This document shows, piece after piece, positions 49,364 through 58,178 of a DNA stretch of 64,000 nucleotides. The notes beneath the pieces are model-generated. The model did not search any database, was not told where the DNA came from, and saw only the letters and a program-made list of their open reading frames with translations. The stretch lies in contig NZ_JAJQJI010000005.1 of assembly GCF_021213805.1 (NCBI RefSeq), positions 248,001 through 312,000 of the forward strand. Direction: 5' to 3'. This DNA is from Mycobacterium sp. MYCO198283. GTDB lineage: Bacteria > Actinomycetota > Actinomycetes > Mycobacteriales > Mycobacteriaceae. Position 1 is the stretch's first letter. Each line of letters starts with the position of its first letter. Position numbers and translations under genes: made by a program.

Positions 49364-51175
49364 GTGAGGTGGCTGCGTGCCGGATGGGCGGCGTATCAGC
49401 GTGCGCGGTTGTGGCCGGGCATCGCGACGCCGGAGTTGACCGCGCGGGCCGCCGGCACCCTCCTGCTGATCGGCAGTCCACTGGTGGCCGCGATCGCCAC
49501 CCTGGCGCCGACATCCTTCGACTCCGTCGGTGTCGAGTACGGCAACGCGGCGGTCGGCGTCACGCTCGGCGTCTGCACGTTGCTGTGGGGCCGCCGCCTG
49601 AGCTTCTGGCAGTTCCAGATCCTGACGCTGATCGCGACGGTGCAGGTCTCCGTTGCGGTGTACGAGGCGTCGACCGCGTTCGGTGCGGTCTCCATGGCCA
49701 CGTTGTACGTGTTCATCGCCTGCGCCGGGTTCTTCGTGCCCTGGCCCGCTGCCGTGGTGCACGTCGGCCTGGCGGTGCTCTGCTGCCTGCTGACGTTGGC
49801 CCAGACGTCGGCCGCGCCGTGGTGGGCGGGCCTCATCGCGGCCGGGACGACGGCCGCCATCGGCAGCCTCATCGCGTTCCTCAGCCGATTGGTGGTGCGC
49901 GGCGAGATCGACCCGCTCACGGGGCTGCCGAACCGGCAGGGCTTCGACCGCCTGCTGGACATGGCCCTCAACCGCTCGCATCCCCACGGCCCGCAACCGG
50001 CGCTGGTGCTGATCTGCATCGACGAGTGCGGTGCCATGCGACGGCAGCTGGGTTACCGGGCCGCCGACGACCTGCTGCAAACGGTGATCGCCCGCTGGCG
50101 GGAGGTGCTGGCGCCCGAAGATGTGCTGGCCCGACTGGCCGAGGACGAGTTCGCGGTGCTGCTGCCACAGGCCAGCGAAACCGAGGCCGTGGCGCTGAGT
50201 CACCGCCTGCGCGCCGCGGCGGGACGCGACTGCGCGGCCGGCGTGACCGGCTGGCAGCCCGGCGAGTCGGCGGCGACCCTGCTGAGCCGCGCCGACATCG
50301 CGTTGCGGCGCGCCAAGCGCGGTGGCCGCAACCGGACCATGCTGGAGTCCTCGCGATTGACACCGCTGGCCGTCGAACTGCGTGACGCGCTGGACGCGGA
50401 CGCGATCGACGTGCGGTATCAGCCCGTCGTCCGGCTCGCCGACCCGGAGACGGTGATCGCGGTGGAGGCGCTGGTGCGCTGGGTACCCGACTCCCGGCCA
50501 TCCCTGACCTGCGCCGATGTCATCGAGGCCGCCGAGAACGCGAACCTCATCGCGGCGCTTGATCGCTACGTGCTGCGCCGTGCCTGCCTCGACGCGCGCT
50601 GGATGCAGGCGCAGGTTTCGGACCGGCCACTCCTGCTGGCGGTGAACGTCTCGGGCCTCGAGCTGACGGAGGCGGGCTACGCCGACCGGGTTCGCGAGAT
50701 CCTCGAGGAAACCGGTTGGCCCGCCGACCAACTGGTGCTCGAGGTCACCGAGAGCGTGCTGGACGCCGACACGCCGGCGGCCACGTCCGCGCTGCACGAG
50801 GTGCGACGCCACGGCGTGCGCATCGCGATCGACGACTTCGGCAGCGGGTACTCCTCGCTGAGTCGGCTGCACACCATTCCCACCGATTACCTCAAGCTGG
50901 ACGCGGCGTTCACCGCATCGCTCGGGCAGCCGCGGTCCTCGGCGCCGCTGCTGCGGGCGGTCGCCGCGCTGGCCGACGCGCTGAACCTGCCCGTCGTGGT
51001 CGAGGGCGTGGAGACCGCGGAGCAGGCGGCCGCCCTGGAGCGGATGGGGTTCGCGATGGCACAGGGTTTCCACTTCGGTGCCGCGCAGGCCCGCCACGAA
51101 GTGGTCGCCGCGGTGGCGGCGCGCTCGACTGCGCCGGTAGCGCCGGCCGGCCCGGTACGGTCACGGCATGCGTGA
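49364..51175 (+). CDS. membrane GGDEF-EAL protein, degenerate cyclase and probably active c-di-GMP phosphodiesterase
   Basis: The 603-residue protein has five or six N-terminal helices (to about 170), a GGDEF domain (about 180-330) and an EAL domain (about 345-590). The cyclase signature is degraded to RLAEDEF (residues 258-263), so c-di-GMP synthesis is unlikely. The EAL site looks intact: EAL at 368-370, NVSGLEL, LEVTES, IDDFGSGYSSL, DYLKLD, VEGVET and QGF. It should hydrolyse c-di-GMP at the membrane. It starts 63 bp after eccA, and its 3' end overlaps the SRPBCC gene by 8 bp. Confidence 0.9.
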   Translation: MRWLRAGWAAYQRARLWPGIATPELTARAAGTLLLIGSPLVAAIATLAPTSFDSVGVEYGNAAVGVTLGVCTLLWGRRLSFWQFQILTLIATVQVSVAVYEASTAFGAVSMATLYVFIACAGFFVPWPAAVVHVGLAVLCCLLTLAQTSAAPWWAGLIAAGTTAAIGSLIAFLSRLVVRGEIDPLTGLPNRQGFDRLLDMALNRSHPHGPQPALVLICIDECGAMRRQLGYRAADDLLQTVIARWREVLAPEDVLARLAEDEFAVLLPQASETEAVALSHRLRAAAGRDCAAGVTGWQPGESAATLLSRADIALRRAKRGGRNRTMLESSRLTPLAVELRDALDADAIDVRYQPVVRLADPETVIAVEALVRWVPDSRPSLTCADVIEAAENANLIAALDRYVLRRACLDARWMQAQVSDRPLLLAVNVSGLELTEAGYADRVREILEETGWPADQLVLEVTESVLDADTPAATSALHEVRRHGVRIAIDDFGSGYSSLSRLHTIPTDYLKLDAAFTASLGQPRSSAPLLRAVAALADALNLPVVVEGVETAEQAAALERMGFAMAQGFHFGAAQARHEVVAAVAARSTAPVAPAGPVRSRHA

Positions 51176-51632
51176 CTCCGTGACCGTCCACATGGCCGCT
51201 GCCCCCGACCGCATCTGGGCGTTGATCAGCGACGTCACCCGGATCGGCGAATTCAGTCCCGAAACCTTCGAGGGCCGCTGGTCGAAGGGCAGCGACGGGC
51301 CGGCCGTCGGCGCCCGATTCCAAGGTCACGTCAAGCGGAACGGGAGGGGTCCGGTCTACTGGACCAACTGCCGCGTCACCGCGTGCGAGCCGGGCCGCGA
51401 ATTCGGCTTCGACGTCGTCGGCCCGGACGACAAGGCCATCAACTCGTGGCACTACCGGCTGGAGCCCACCGACGGCGGAACCGCCGTCACCGAATCCTTT
51501 GCGCTCGCCGACCGCCCGCTGCTGCGGATCTACTGGGCGCTGCTGGGGTGGGCGCGGGGACGCACCAACCGCAACGGCATGCGGCAGACGCTCGAGCGCA
51601 TCAAGGCGGTGGTGGAGGCGCCGACTCCCTGA
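51168..51632 (+). CDS. SRPBCC (polyketide cyclase/START-like) family protein
   Basis: The 154-residue protein has the SRPBCC layout: an initial strand (DSVTVHMAAAPDRIWALISDVTRIGEFSP), the YWTNCRVTACEPGREFGFDV core and a long C-terminal helix (RNGMRQTLERIKAVVE). It binds an unknown hydrophobic ligand. The ATG lies inside the end of the GGDEF-EAL gene. The 3' end overlaps the convergent phosphotransferase by 32 bp. Confidence 0.85.
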   Translation: MRDSVTVHMAAAPDRIWALISDVTRIGEFSPETFEGRWSKGSDGPAVGARFQGHVKRNGRGPVYWTNCRVTACEPGREFGFDVVGPDDKAINSWHYRLEPTDGGTAVTESFALADRPLLRIYWALLGWARGRTNRNGMRQTLERIKAVVEAPTP

Positions 51633-52710
51633 CGAGTTCGACGGTGCCGAGTTCGCGGATCGCGGTGCACGACCGGCGCAGCATCGTCAGCACCATGTCG
51701 TCGCCGCGTTCGGTCGCCGCCGAGAACGCGAACCCCAGCGTCGTGATGAGCGGCGCCTGCAGCATGCCCAACCGGTAGTCGCGCCAACATGTTTCGGCGC
51801 CGTAGTCGGTCACGCCGTGGTCACGCAGCGCGTCGTGGTAGGCGGCGACGAGGTCCCGTTCGGCGCGGGCGCGGTCGGCGGGCTGCAGACTCGTCGCGGT
51901 GAAGTACGCGAGGTCGCGCGCGGGCAGCCCGACCGCGAGCGTCTGCCAGTCGACGACGGTGACGCGGGTCCGGTCCGGGTCGAACAGCAGGTTGTCGAGG
52001 CGGTAGTCGCCGTGCAGGACGCTGTAGCGGCCGGGTTCGAGCAGCAGCCAGGGCGTGATCAGCGAGGTCGCGGCGTCGAGCGTCTCGCGGTCGGCGGCGC
52101 TCACCGCCCCGCCGAGCCGCTCGAGCGTGATGTCGGTGGCCATCCGGGCGATGTCGCCGAGGCCGCGGGCGGTGTCCTCGTCGGGGTGGCCCATGACGAG
52201 CCCGGGGAACGTCAGCCACGCCGGGTCGCACCAGCGCGGCCCGTGCAGGCCGGCGAGCGCGGTGACCGCCAGCCGGGCCTCGGCGGGGGTGCAGCCCGCG
52301 AGCTGATCGCCCTGCTCGGCCGGCGCCAGGTCGGCCAGGACGAGCGCGAATTGCGCGCCGTCGTCGGCGATCTCGCAGTGGTAGCAGTGCGGCATCGGCA
52401 GGCTGACCGTGTCCGCGATCTGCGTGTAGAACGTGTACTCCGAGCGGTACCCCAGCGCGACGCGGGCGCGGACCTCCGGATCCTGCGACGGCAGTTTGAC
52501 CACGAAGCTGGCGGGCAGTCCGCCGGACCCGGCGGCGTAGCGGACGCTCGCCCGGTACGTCGCGCCGGTCTGTCCGGTGCCTACCGGTGTGACGTCCACG
52601 CCGGCGATCTCGACGCGGCGATCGGCGGTGCTGAGCACCCCGCCCAGCCATTCGGCCGTCACGTCCGACGGATCGCCGGGAATCGTGGACGCGGCGGTCA
52701 TCGGCGGCAC
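51601..52710 (-). CDS. aminoglycoside-phosphotransferase/choline-kinase-like protein
   Basis: The 369-residue protein has a nucleotide-binding start (GQTGATYRASVRY, then FVVKLPSQDP with the ATP lysine), the Brenner motif HGDYRLDNLLFD and the metal-binding VVDWQTLAVG. It belongs to the APH/ecdysteroid-kinase-like group widespread in mycobacteria. The substrate is unknown, and resistance should not be assumed. The CHC segment (PHCYHCEIADD) is typical of this group. It is transcribed toward the SRPBCC gene. Confidence 0.85.
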   Translation of the reverse strand: MPPMTAASTIPGDPSDVTAEWLGGVLSTADRRVEIAGVDVTPVGTGQTGATYRASVRYAAGSGGLPASFVVKLPSQDPEVRARVALGYRSEYTFYTQIADTVSLPMPHCYHCEIADDGAQFALVLADLAPAEQGDQLAGCTPAEARLAVTALAGLHGPRWCDPAWLTFPGLVMGHPDEDTARGLGDIARMATDITLERLGGAVSAADRETLDAATSLITPWLLLEPGRYSVLHGDYRLDNLLFDPDRTRVTVVDWQTLAVGLPARDLAYFTATSLQPADRARAERDLVAAYHDALRDHGVTDYGAETCWRDYRLGMLQAPLITTLGFAFSAATERGDDMVLTMLRRSCTAIRELGTVELVRESAPPPPP

Positions 52711-52862
52711 CTCACGGCGAGATTAGAACACGTTCCAGTCCGACGCCGGGGGCGGTATCGAGCAGTACGCCTCCACAAGTGCCGAGCTACTCGATGCGAG
52801 CGCTTGCCAGCTATTGCGTGTTGGTGCAAACCGCTCGATTTCGCGCGCACTAGTATCGGCAC

Positions 52863-52868
52863 TATGAT
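52863..52868 (+). promoter_or_regulatory. candidate -10 of the phosphoribosyltransferase gene
   Basis: TATGAT is a near-consensus -10. The -35 position (TTCGCG, 52840-52845) is poor. A leader of about 100 nt precedes the ATG at 52973. Confidence 0.4.
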
Positions 52869-52972
52869 TGGGGCTCGTTCCACGAGACCGACAGGCTGCA
52901 GGACCGACGGCGAATCAGTCGAAGTATCCGAGCTCACCCTTCGGGGTGCATCGCCGATCAGAGAAGAGTGCA

Positions 52973-53551
52973 ATGCCCGATCCTAGCGTGCGATCCGACT
53001 CATGGCAGGCGGCCTTCGAGCTAGTGAAGAACCGCGGCTACGAGCGGCGTGATGAGCCCTTCGCTCTCGCAAGCGGCCAGTTGAGCCACGACTACATCGA
53101 CGGCAAGTATGCAGTGGACCATGGCGACAATCTTGTCCTGGTGGCTCGCGCAGTCGTCGAGCTAGCTGCGGACCACGAGATTGCGTTCGAAGCGGTCGGC
53201 GGACTAACCATGGGCGCCGATCCATTGGCCATAGCCGTGTCCATCGTTGGACACAAGCGCTGGTTCTCGGTCCGCAAGGCAAGGAAGGAGCGCGGCCGTA
53301 ACCAATGGATCGAAGGAACTCGATTTGAGCAGGGAACGAAGGTCCTCCTGGTTGACGACGTGGTTAGCACTGGCGGTTCGATACTCGACGCGTTCGATCA
53401 TGCGGAGGCGGACGGAGCGACGGTAGTCGGCGTGATCCCGATGGTTGATCGTGGCGATGCGGCGACCAAGCTCTTCGCCAATAAAGGGGTGCCCTACGTA
53501 CCGCTCATCACTTATCAGGATCTCGCCATCGAACCTGTCGGTCAGGTCTAA
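52973..53551 (+). CDS. orotate phosphoribosyltransferase-like protein, atypical base composition
   Basis: The 192-residue type I phosphoribosyltransferase has the PRPP-binding loop VLLVDDVVSTGGSILDA (about residue 122) and a hood with ASGQLSHDYIDGKYAV resembling orotate enzymes. It would join PRPP to a base; as a second pyrE-like gene its base is uncertain. G/C content and codon choice are clearly lower than in the neighbours (codons such as GTA, CTA, ATA, TTG). GAGAAGAG precedes the ATG. It is followed by the 3' end of a related, G/C-rich gene, so it looks like a transferred copy that replaced the resident one. Confidence 0.85.
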   Translation: MPDPSVRSDSWQAAFELVKNRGYERRDEPFALASGQLSHDYIDGKYAVDHGDNLVLVARAVVELAADHEIAFEAVGGLTMGADPLAIAVSIVGHKRWFSVRKARKERGRNQWIEGTRFEQGTKVLLVDDVVSTGGSILDAFDHAEADGATVVGVIPMVDRGDAATKLFANKGVPYVPLITYQDLAIEPVGQV

Positions 53552-53599
53552 GCACCTTCTACTCATCCAAGTCCTCCATACCAAGCGCGCCCATAGGCA

Positions 53600-53773
53600 A
53601 TCGTCGAGGCCGGCGCGGTGGTGTCGGGAGTCATCCCGATGGTGGACCGCGGCGATGCGGCGACCGAGCTGTTCACCGGCCTGGGTGTGCCGTACGTCCC
53701 GCTGATCGATTACCGGGATGTGGGTATTGCACCGGTGAGCGCACAGCCCCCGTCGGCGAAAGGACCGCGATGA
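53600..53773 (+). pseudogene. 3' remnant of the resident phosphoribosyltransferase gene
   Basis: This frame, without a start codon, encodes IVEAGAVVSGVIPMVDRGD followed by AATELFTGLGVPYVPLIDYR and a tail ending SAKGPR. It aligns closely with the C-terminus of the intact gene just upstream (GATVVGVIPMVDRGDAATKL, then GVPYVPLITYQDLAIEPV). Its G/C content is that of the chromosome. Its TGA overlaps the ATG of the GNAT gene (ATGA), so the original gene was coupled to that gene. Similarity begins abruptly at about 53600, marking one edge of the replacement. Confidence 0.8.
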
Positions 53774-54102
53774 CGACAGACAAGACAGGTGCCGCCACCA
53801 CGGTCAGCCCCGAGCCCGACCGTTTCACGATCGCCGTCGAAGGCAAGACGGTCGGCCTCGCCGAATACGCCGACCGGGACCAGCAGCGGATCTTCACCCA
53901 TACCAAGGTCGACGAGGAGTACGAAGGCCGCGGGCTGGCGACCATCCTGATCGGTGAGGCGCTGGAGGCCACCCGGGACGCCGGTATGCGCATCGTGCCG
54001 ATGTGCGCGGCCGTCGCCAGCTACGTCGACAAGCACCCGGAGTACAGCGACTACGTCGACCCGCCCGGCGAGGACATCACCACATGGCTGCGGTCGCGCT
54101 GA
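53770..54102 (+). CDS. YjdJ-type small GNAT acetyltransferase
   Basis: The 110-residue protein is a minimal GNAT domain with the acetyl-CoA loop EEYEGRGLATILI (about residue 57) and the MCAAVASYVDKHPEYSDYV segment (Cys and Tyr) of the YjdJ family. The substrate is unknown. The start overlaps the stop of the phosphoribosyltransferase remnant, so loss of that gene's 5' part may have altered its translation. Confidence 0.88.
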   Translation: MTTDKTGAATTVSPEPDRFTIAVEGKTVGLAEYADRDQQRIFTHTKVDEEYEGRGLATILIGEALEATRDAGMRIVPMCAAVASYVDKHPEYSDYVDPPGEDITTWLRSR

Positions 54103-54106
54103 CGCG

Positions 54107-54529
54107 TCAGCCCACGTCGAGGAACCGGCTGCGGACCTCGGGAGCCGGCAGCGGGCAGGTGTCGTAGCGGCCGAAGATGCGGTAGCGGACGGCGGCGAAC
54201 CGGTCGTAGAGGACATCGCGGATCGGCCGCGGCACCAGTTTGAGGATCAGCGCCGCACGCCACGGGCCGCCGAGGTACTCGAGCACCTTGAGCGCACCGG
54301 TGGAGCGAATGCTGACGGATTCGGCTGCGGTGCCCGGGTTTTCGACGAAGACGACGGAGTCGACGCCCTGCAGCTCGGGATGGCGGTCGAGGATTCCTCG
54401 CGCCGCGTCGCTGTCGAGGGCGGCGAAGCGCAACGTGCCGTGCTTGTCGAGCTTGAGGATGGTACGGACGGTCTCGTTGCAGAACCCGCAGACGCCGTCG
54501 TAGAGCAGGACGGGCGCGGCGGTCGTCAT
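54107..54529 (-). CDS. DCC-family thiol-disulfide protein (DUF393)
   Basis: The 140-residue protein begins with the family motif LLYDGVCGFCNETVRTIL, giving the D-G-x-C-x-x-C redox site near residue 10, followed by LRFAALDSD and the C-terminal YDRFAAVRYRIFGRYDTCPLP. DCC proteins are thioredoxin-like with unknown partners. The ATG overlaps the stop of the dehydrogenase upstream (ATGA), so the two are co-translated. Confidence 0.88.
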   Translation of the reverse strand: MTTAAPVLLYDGVCGFCNETVRTILKLDKHGTLRFAALDSDAARGILDRHPELQGVDSVVFVENPGTAAESVSIRSTGALKVLEYLGGPWRAALILKLVPRPIRDVLYDRFAAVRYRIFGRYDTCPLPAPEVRSRFLDVG

Positions 54530-55377
54530 CGCTTCCCCGCGGCGAGGCGTCGCAGACCCCACATCGCCAGACCGGGTGCCCAACCGGGGGCCAACCGGAC
54601 CAGCGCGTCGAGTGCGATCGCGTCGCGTCCGACCAGGATCCGGCTGCGGCCGGCTTCGACACCGTCGACGATGATCGCCGCAGCCCGCGTCGCGGGCATC
54701 CGCAGCAGCTTCTCGTTGTACGTCCTGGCTCGCGCCAGGTCCTTCTCCGTCGGCGTCTCGCCACGCTCTTCGCCGCTGGCCAGCGCCGCGTTGGCGATGT
54801 TGGTCGCGACACCGCCGGGATGCACGACGCTCACCTGCACCGGGTGGCCCTCCGCCAGCATGTCGCACCGCAGCGCTTCGGTGAAACCGCGGACGCCGTA
54901 CTTTGCGGTGCAGTACGCCGACATCTCCGGCTGCGCGAGGTACCCGTTCAGGCTCGACAGGTTCACCACATGGCCGTCGCCGGAGGCGATGAGATGCGGC
55001 AGGAACTCCTTGGTGCCGTAGATGACGCCCCACAGGTTGATGCCGAGCAGCCGCTCGTACCGCGCGTATTCGCCGTCGGTCACGGAGAAGGAGTCGGCGA
55101 TGCCGGCGTTGTTGTAGATCTGGTGGACGACGCCGAAGTGGGTAGCCACGTCGTCGGCGTACCGGCTGACGGCTTCGCGGTCGGCGACGTCGAGCCGGGC
55201 GGCGTGCACCTCGGCGCTCTGCTGCTTGACCGCGTCCACGGTCTCGCCGAGGCTGGCTTCGTTGACGTCGCTGAGGGCCAGCCGAGCGCCGCGGTTCGCG
55301 AGCTCGACCGCCAGCGCGCGCCCGATACCCGAGCCTGCGCCGGTGACCACAGCGACCTTGCCGGAAACCTTGCTCAT
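54526..55377 (-). CDS. short-chain dehydrogenase/reductase
   Basis: The 283-residue classical SDR has the cofactor motif TGAGSGIG (residues 12-19), NNAG (about 88) and the catalytic Ser, Tyr and Lys (LSSLNGYL, YCTAKYG). Asp at the end of the second strand (LSDVN) favours NAD over NADP. A C-terminal basic segment (LVRLAPGWAPGLAMWGLRRLAAGKR) is common in mycobacterial acyl or steroid SDRs. It is translationally coupled to the DCC gene. Confidence 0.9.
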   Translation of the reverse strand: MSKVSGKVAVVTGAGSGIGRALAVELANRGARLALSDVNEASLGETVDAVKQQSAEVHAARLDVADREAVSRYADDVATHFGVVHQIYNNAGIADSFSVTDGEYARYERLLGINLWGVIYGTKEFLPHLIASGDGHVVNLSSLNGYLAQPEMSAYCTAKYGVRGFTEALRCDMLAEGHPVQVSVVHPGGVATNIANAALASGEERGETPTEKDLARARTYNEKLLRMPATRAAAIIVDGVEAGRSRILVGRDAIALDALVRLAPGWAPGLAMWGLRRLAAGKR

Positions 55378-55515
55378 GAGTGCACCTCCATCTAGGTGCC
55401 GGCGGAAGCCAGCACAACCGCGATCGACGCGGCCAGTCCGCCAAGCATGAACGCCAGGGTCGCCGCGATCAACGTGACGGTGCCGGGCGACGCGCCACTG
55501 CCGGTACGGCGGCGG

Positions 55516-56955
55516 CTACGCCGGACCGATCCGCGCGGATCCGGTGATCTTCAGCGTCCCGTTCACCTGCGCCGTGCTGAGCCAGCGTTTCTCGGATTGC
55601 CGGGAGCCGTTACGCAGCACGTAGGTCAGTTGCGCCACCACGCTGGTGGCATCCCGCGGCGTGACCGAATCCAGCTCGACAGCCTGGATCGTCGCCCAGA
55701 ATTCGCGGTAGTTCTGCTCGCCGGTCTGCTGCTGATATCCGGGGTCGAGCCGCTGCCAGGCCTCGTCCGGGCGGTCCGGCAGGTCGGCGTAGTACGCGGT
55801 GACGAGCTCGCGCATCGCGTCGAAGCCCGATGCCGACTGCGAAGCCGAGGCCGAGGCCGATGTGGAAGGCGTTGCCACTGAGGTGTTCGCCCCCGACGAT
55901 TGCCGCCACGGATGCGTCAGCAGCACCGCGACGATCAGCAGCAGGGCAATCGCCGCGCCGACGATGATCGGCCACCGCGCCGACGGCTGGTGCGTCGGTG
56001 GCTGGTGCGTAGGCGGCTGGTGCGTCGGGCGGACCGTTGGCCGGTGCGTCGGCGGCTGGTGGGGCGGCGGCTGGTAGGTCGGCTGCTGATGGACCGGCGG
56101 GGTCGGCAGCACCGCGGTCGGCGGCTTCTGCGCGGGTGGCCGCGCCAGCGCCCGCGCGAAGTCCTCGCACCGCCGGAAGCGGCCCGCCGGATCCTTCGCC
56201 ATCGCGGTGGCGAACACCTGGTCGAGCGCGGCGAGGTCCGGCCGGCGCGCGCTCAGCCGCGGCACGGGCGCCGTCGTGTGCTTCGTCGCGACGACGACGG
56301 CGTTGGGGTCGTCGTAGGGCGGTGCGCCGGTGAGCAGGTGATAGGTGGTGACGGCCAGCGCGTATTGGTCGGCCCGGCCATCCATCCGCCGGCCGGCCAG
56401 CTGTTCCGGGGCGGCGTAGGTGACGGTGCCGACCGCCATGTTGGTTCGCGTCAGGTCACGGGTGCCGTCGAGGGGCCGGGCGATGCCGAAGTCGGCGAGC
56501 AGCACCCGCCGGCGCTGCTGCGTGATGAGGATGTTGCCGGGTTTGACGTCGCGGTGCAGCAGGCCGGTGTCGTGGGCGTAGTCCAGCGCGTCGGCGACCG
56601 CGGACACGATCTCCAAGACGTCGTCGAGCGGCATGCCGCCGGGGCTGGCGTGCGCCAACTGGCCCGCGTCGGTGCCGTCGATGTAATCCATCGAGATCCA
56701 CAGCTGACCGTTGAACTCGCCGCGGTCGTGGACGCCGACGATGTGCGGATGGAAGAGCATCGCGGCCATGTCGGCCTCGCGGCTGAACCGGGCGCGGTAG
56801 TCGGGATCAGCGGATAGCTGCGGCGGCAGGACCTTCAACGCGTCGTGGCGGGGCAATCGCGGATGGCGGGCGAGATACACCTCGCCCATGCCGCCAGAGC
56901 CGAGCAGCCGCACGATCCGATAGCCGGCGAACAGCTCGCCGTTGGTCAACGGCAT
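55516..56955 (-). CDS. receptor-type Ser/Thr protein kinase (PknB/PknH-like)
   Basis: The 479-residue kinase has Gly-rich loop [11 protein letters not shown], Lys41, catalytic HRDVKPGN (Asp136), DFG (155-157), an activation loop with Thr165, Thr169, Thr171 and Thr177, and APEQ. A His/Gln/Pro/Thr-rich linker (290-325, THQPP repeats) leads to one transmembrane helix (329-347). The extracellular domain of about 130 residues ([26 protein letters not shown]...) resembles stress-sensing NTF2-like domains. It is not the pknA/pknB of the downstream operon. Its ligand and substrates are unknown; FhaA/FhaB nearby are possible. Confidence 0.93.
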   Translation of the reverse strand: MPLTNGELFAGYRIVRLLGSGGMGEVYLARHPRLPRHDALKVLPPQLSADPDYRARFSREADMAAMLFHPHIVGVHDRGEFNGQLWISMDYIDGTDAGQLAHASPGGMPLDDVLEIVSAVADALDYAHDTGLLHRDVKPGNILITQQRRRVLLADFGIARPLDGTRDLTRTNMAVGTVTYAAPEQLAGRRMDGRADQYALAVTTYHLLTGAPPYDDPNAVVVATKHTTAPVPRLSARRPDLAALDQVFATAMAKDPAGRFRRCEDFARALARPPAQKPPTAVLPTPPVHQQPTYQPPPHQPPTHRPTVRPTHQPPTHQPPTHQPSARWPIIVGAAIALLLIVAVLLTHPWRQSSGANTSVATPSTSASASASQSASGFDAMRELVTAYYADLPDRPDEAWQRLDPGYQQQTGEQNYREFWATIQAVELDSVTPRDATSVVAQLTYVLRNGSRQSEKRWLSTAQVNGTLKITGSARIGPA

Positions 56956-56991
56956 GCAGCGATGTTATCGGGGAGAGGACGGGCCGGATCG

Positions 56992-57138
56992 TCAGGCAGC
57001 GGGCTCGAGGTTGCCCGAAACCAGCTCTGCGTCCTCCATCATCGGTGCGCAGACCGCGCAGATGTGCGTGCCGAGCGTCGGATATCCACACGCCGAACAG
57101 ATCGCCATGCGCTTCGTACCTGCGCCTTCGAGCACCAT
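56992..57138 (-). CDS. 48-residue zinc-ribbon protein
   Basis: The short protein has two CxxC pairs, ICSACGYPTLGTHICAVCAP, forming a zinc ribbon, and a Met/Glu-rich end. AAAGGA lies six bases before the ATG at 57138, giving good support for translation. It is 36 bp upstream of the kinase on the same strand. The function is unknown; small zinc ribbons of this kind are common in mycobacteria. Confidence 0.7.
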   Translation of the reverse strand: MVLEGAGTKRMAICSACGYPTLGTHICAVCAPMMEDAELVSGNLEPAA

Positions 57139-57393
57139 CGCGGTTCCTTTCGCTCCATCGGTCCTGTACCCGGGTTGCGACGGACTCAAGCGCGTCACGC
57201 TCAGGAAACGCTCAGATTTCGCCGGCTTCGGGGCCATCTCGGCAGCCCTCGTCGTCGGTGGCTGTGAGGAGTTCTTCGGGGTGGTGGAGGTGGTTGGTGC
57301 GGGGTGGGCTGTGTGCGACGCGCATCGTCGCTGTTCAGAGGCGTGGTCAACACCGCGTTGCATTGTGTGCCTGATCGGCCCACAATGGAGGGC

Positions 57394-57663
57394 ATGGCTA
57401 GGAAGACGGAGCGGTTCGCGGTGCGCCTGACTGCTGAGCAGGACGCGCTGATTCGTCGTGCCGCCGAAGTGGAGGGAACCGATCTGACCAACTTCACGGT
57501 GACCGCGACGCTGGCTCATGCCCGCGACGTGCTCGCCGATCGCCGGCTGTTCATGCTCGACGCCCCGGCCTGGTCGGAGTTCTTGTCGGTACTGGACCGC
57601 CCGGTGTCGCACAAGCCGCGGCTGGAGAAGCTGTTCGCGGAGCCCTCCATCTTCGACGAGTGA
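57394..57663 (+). CDS. DUF1778 (TacA-like) antitoxin
   Basis: The 89-residue protein has a ribbon-helix-helix N-terminus (ARKTERFAVRLTAEQDALIRRAAEVEGTDLTNFTVTATL) and a C-terminal arm (RPVSHKPRLEKLFAEPSIFDE) that would wrap around and block the toxin. It should also repress its own promoter. The start could be ATG 57385 or 57394. Its TGA overlaps the GTG of the acetyltransferase gene (GTGA), the standard antitoxin-toxin coupling. Confidence 0.9.
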   Translation: MARKTERFAVRLTAEQDALIRRAAEVEGTDLTNFTVTATLAHARDVLADRRLFMLDAPAWSEFLSVLDRPVSHKPRLEKLFAEPSIFDE

Positions 57664-58178
57664 GCGGTTACAGCGCGCCGCGGCCGATCGGCGAGCACGA
57701 TGTGGTCGCCGAGTTCGACAGCGGCGAGCCCAGCCTGGACGAGTACCTGCGGGGACGAGCCCTGGCCAACCACGTCGAGGGCGCCTCCCGGTGTTTCGTG
57801 ACGTGCCGCGACGGCCGCGTGGTCGGGTTCTACGCGTTGGCGTCAGCGGCGGTGGAGCGCGCCGGCACACCGGGACGGGTGCGGCGCAACATGCCCGATC
57901 CGGTGCCGGTGATCCTGTTGGCGCGGCTGGCGATCGACCGCAAGGAGCAGGGCCAGGGCCTGGGTGCTGCGCTACTGCGCGATGCGATCACCCGTGCAGT
58001 GGCAGCCGCGGAGATCATCGGCGTGCGGGCACTGCTGGTGCACGCCCTGCACGAGCAGGCACGGGAGTTCTACGCCCACTTCGACTTCGAGCCCTCACCG
58101 ACCGACCCGCTGCACCTGCTGCTGTTGATCAAAGACGCCCGCGCCGTACTCGACCCGCCGCATGAGGTGACCCGCTGA
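57660..58178 (+). CDS. TacT-like GNAT toxin
   Basis: The 172-residue GNAT protein starts with the TacT pattern (IGEHDVVAEFDSGEPSLDEYLRGRAL), has the acetyl-CoA loop RKEQGQGLGAALLRDA (about residue 100) and the late ALHEQAREFYAHFDFEPSP with the catalytic-region Tyr. TacT toxins acetylate the amino group of charged tRNAs and stop translation. Paired with the DUF1778 antitoxin it forms a type II system like Rv0918-Rv0919. Its stop overlaps the next small frame by one base. Confidence 0.9.
   Translation: MSGYSAPRPIGEHDVVAEFDSGEPSLDEYLRGRALANHVEGASRCFVTCRDGRVVGFYALASAAVERAGTPGRVRRNMPDPVPVILLARLAIDRKEQGQGLGAALLRDAITRAVAAAEIIGVRALLVHALHEQAREFYAHFDFEPSPTDPLHLLLLIKDARAVLDPPHEVTR

Noticed and set aside
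47150..51097. 1,315-codon minus-strand frame opposite eccE, eccA and the GGDEF-EAL gene
   Set aside because: It spans three genuine genes on the other strand and reads as Gly/Arg/Val noise.
51601..52710. Reading the phosphotransferase-fold gene as antibiotic resistance
   Set aside because: Brenner and DW motifs show only the broad APH/choline-kinase fold, which is widespread in mycobacteria with metabolic roles.
55392..55515. Minus-strand open frame ending ...LAFMLGGLAASIAVVLASAGT with one membrane helix
   Set aside because: The frame has no ATG or GTG between its upstream stop and the helix; only a TTG inside the helix. It could be a remnant or a frameshifted extension of the kinase, but cannot be called a gene.
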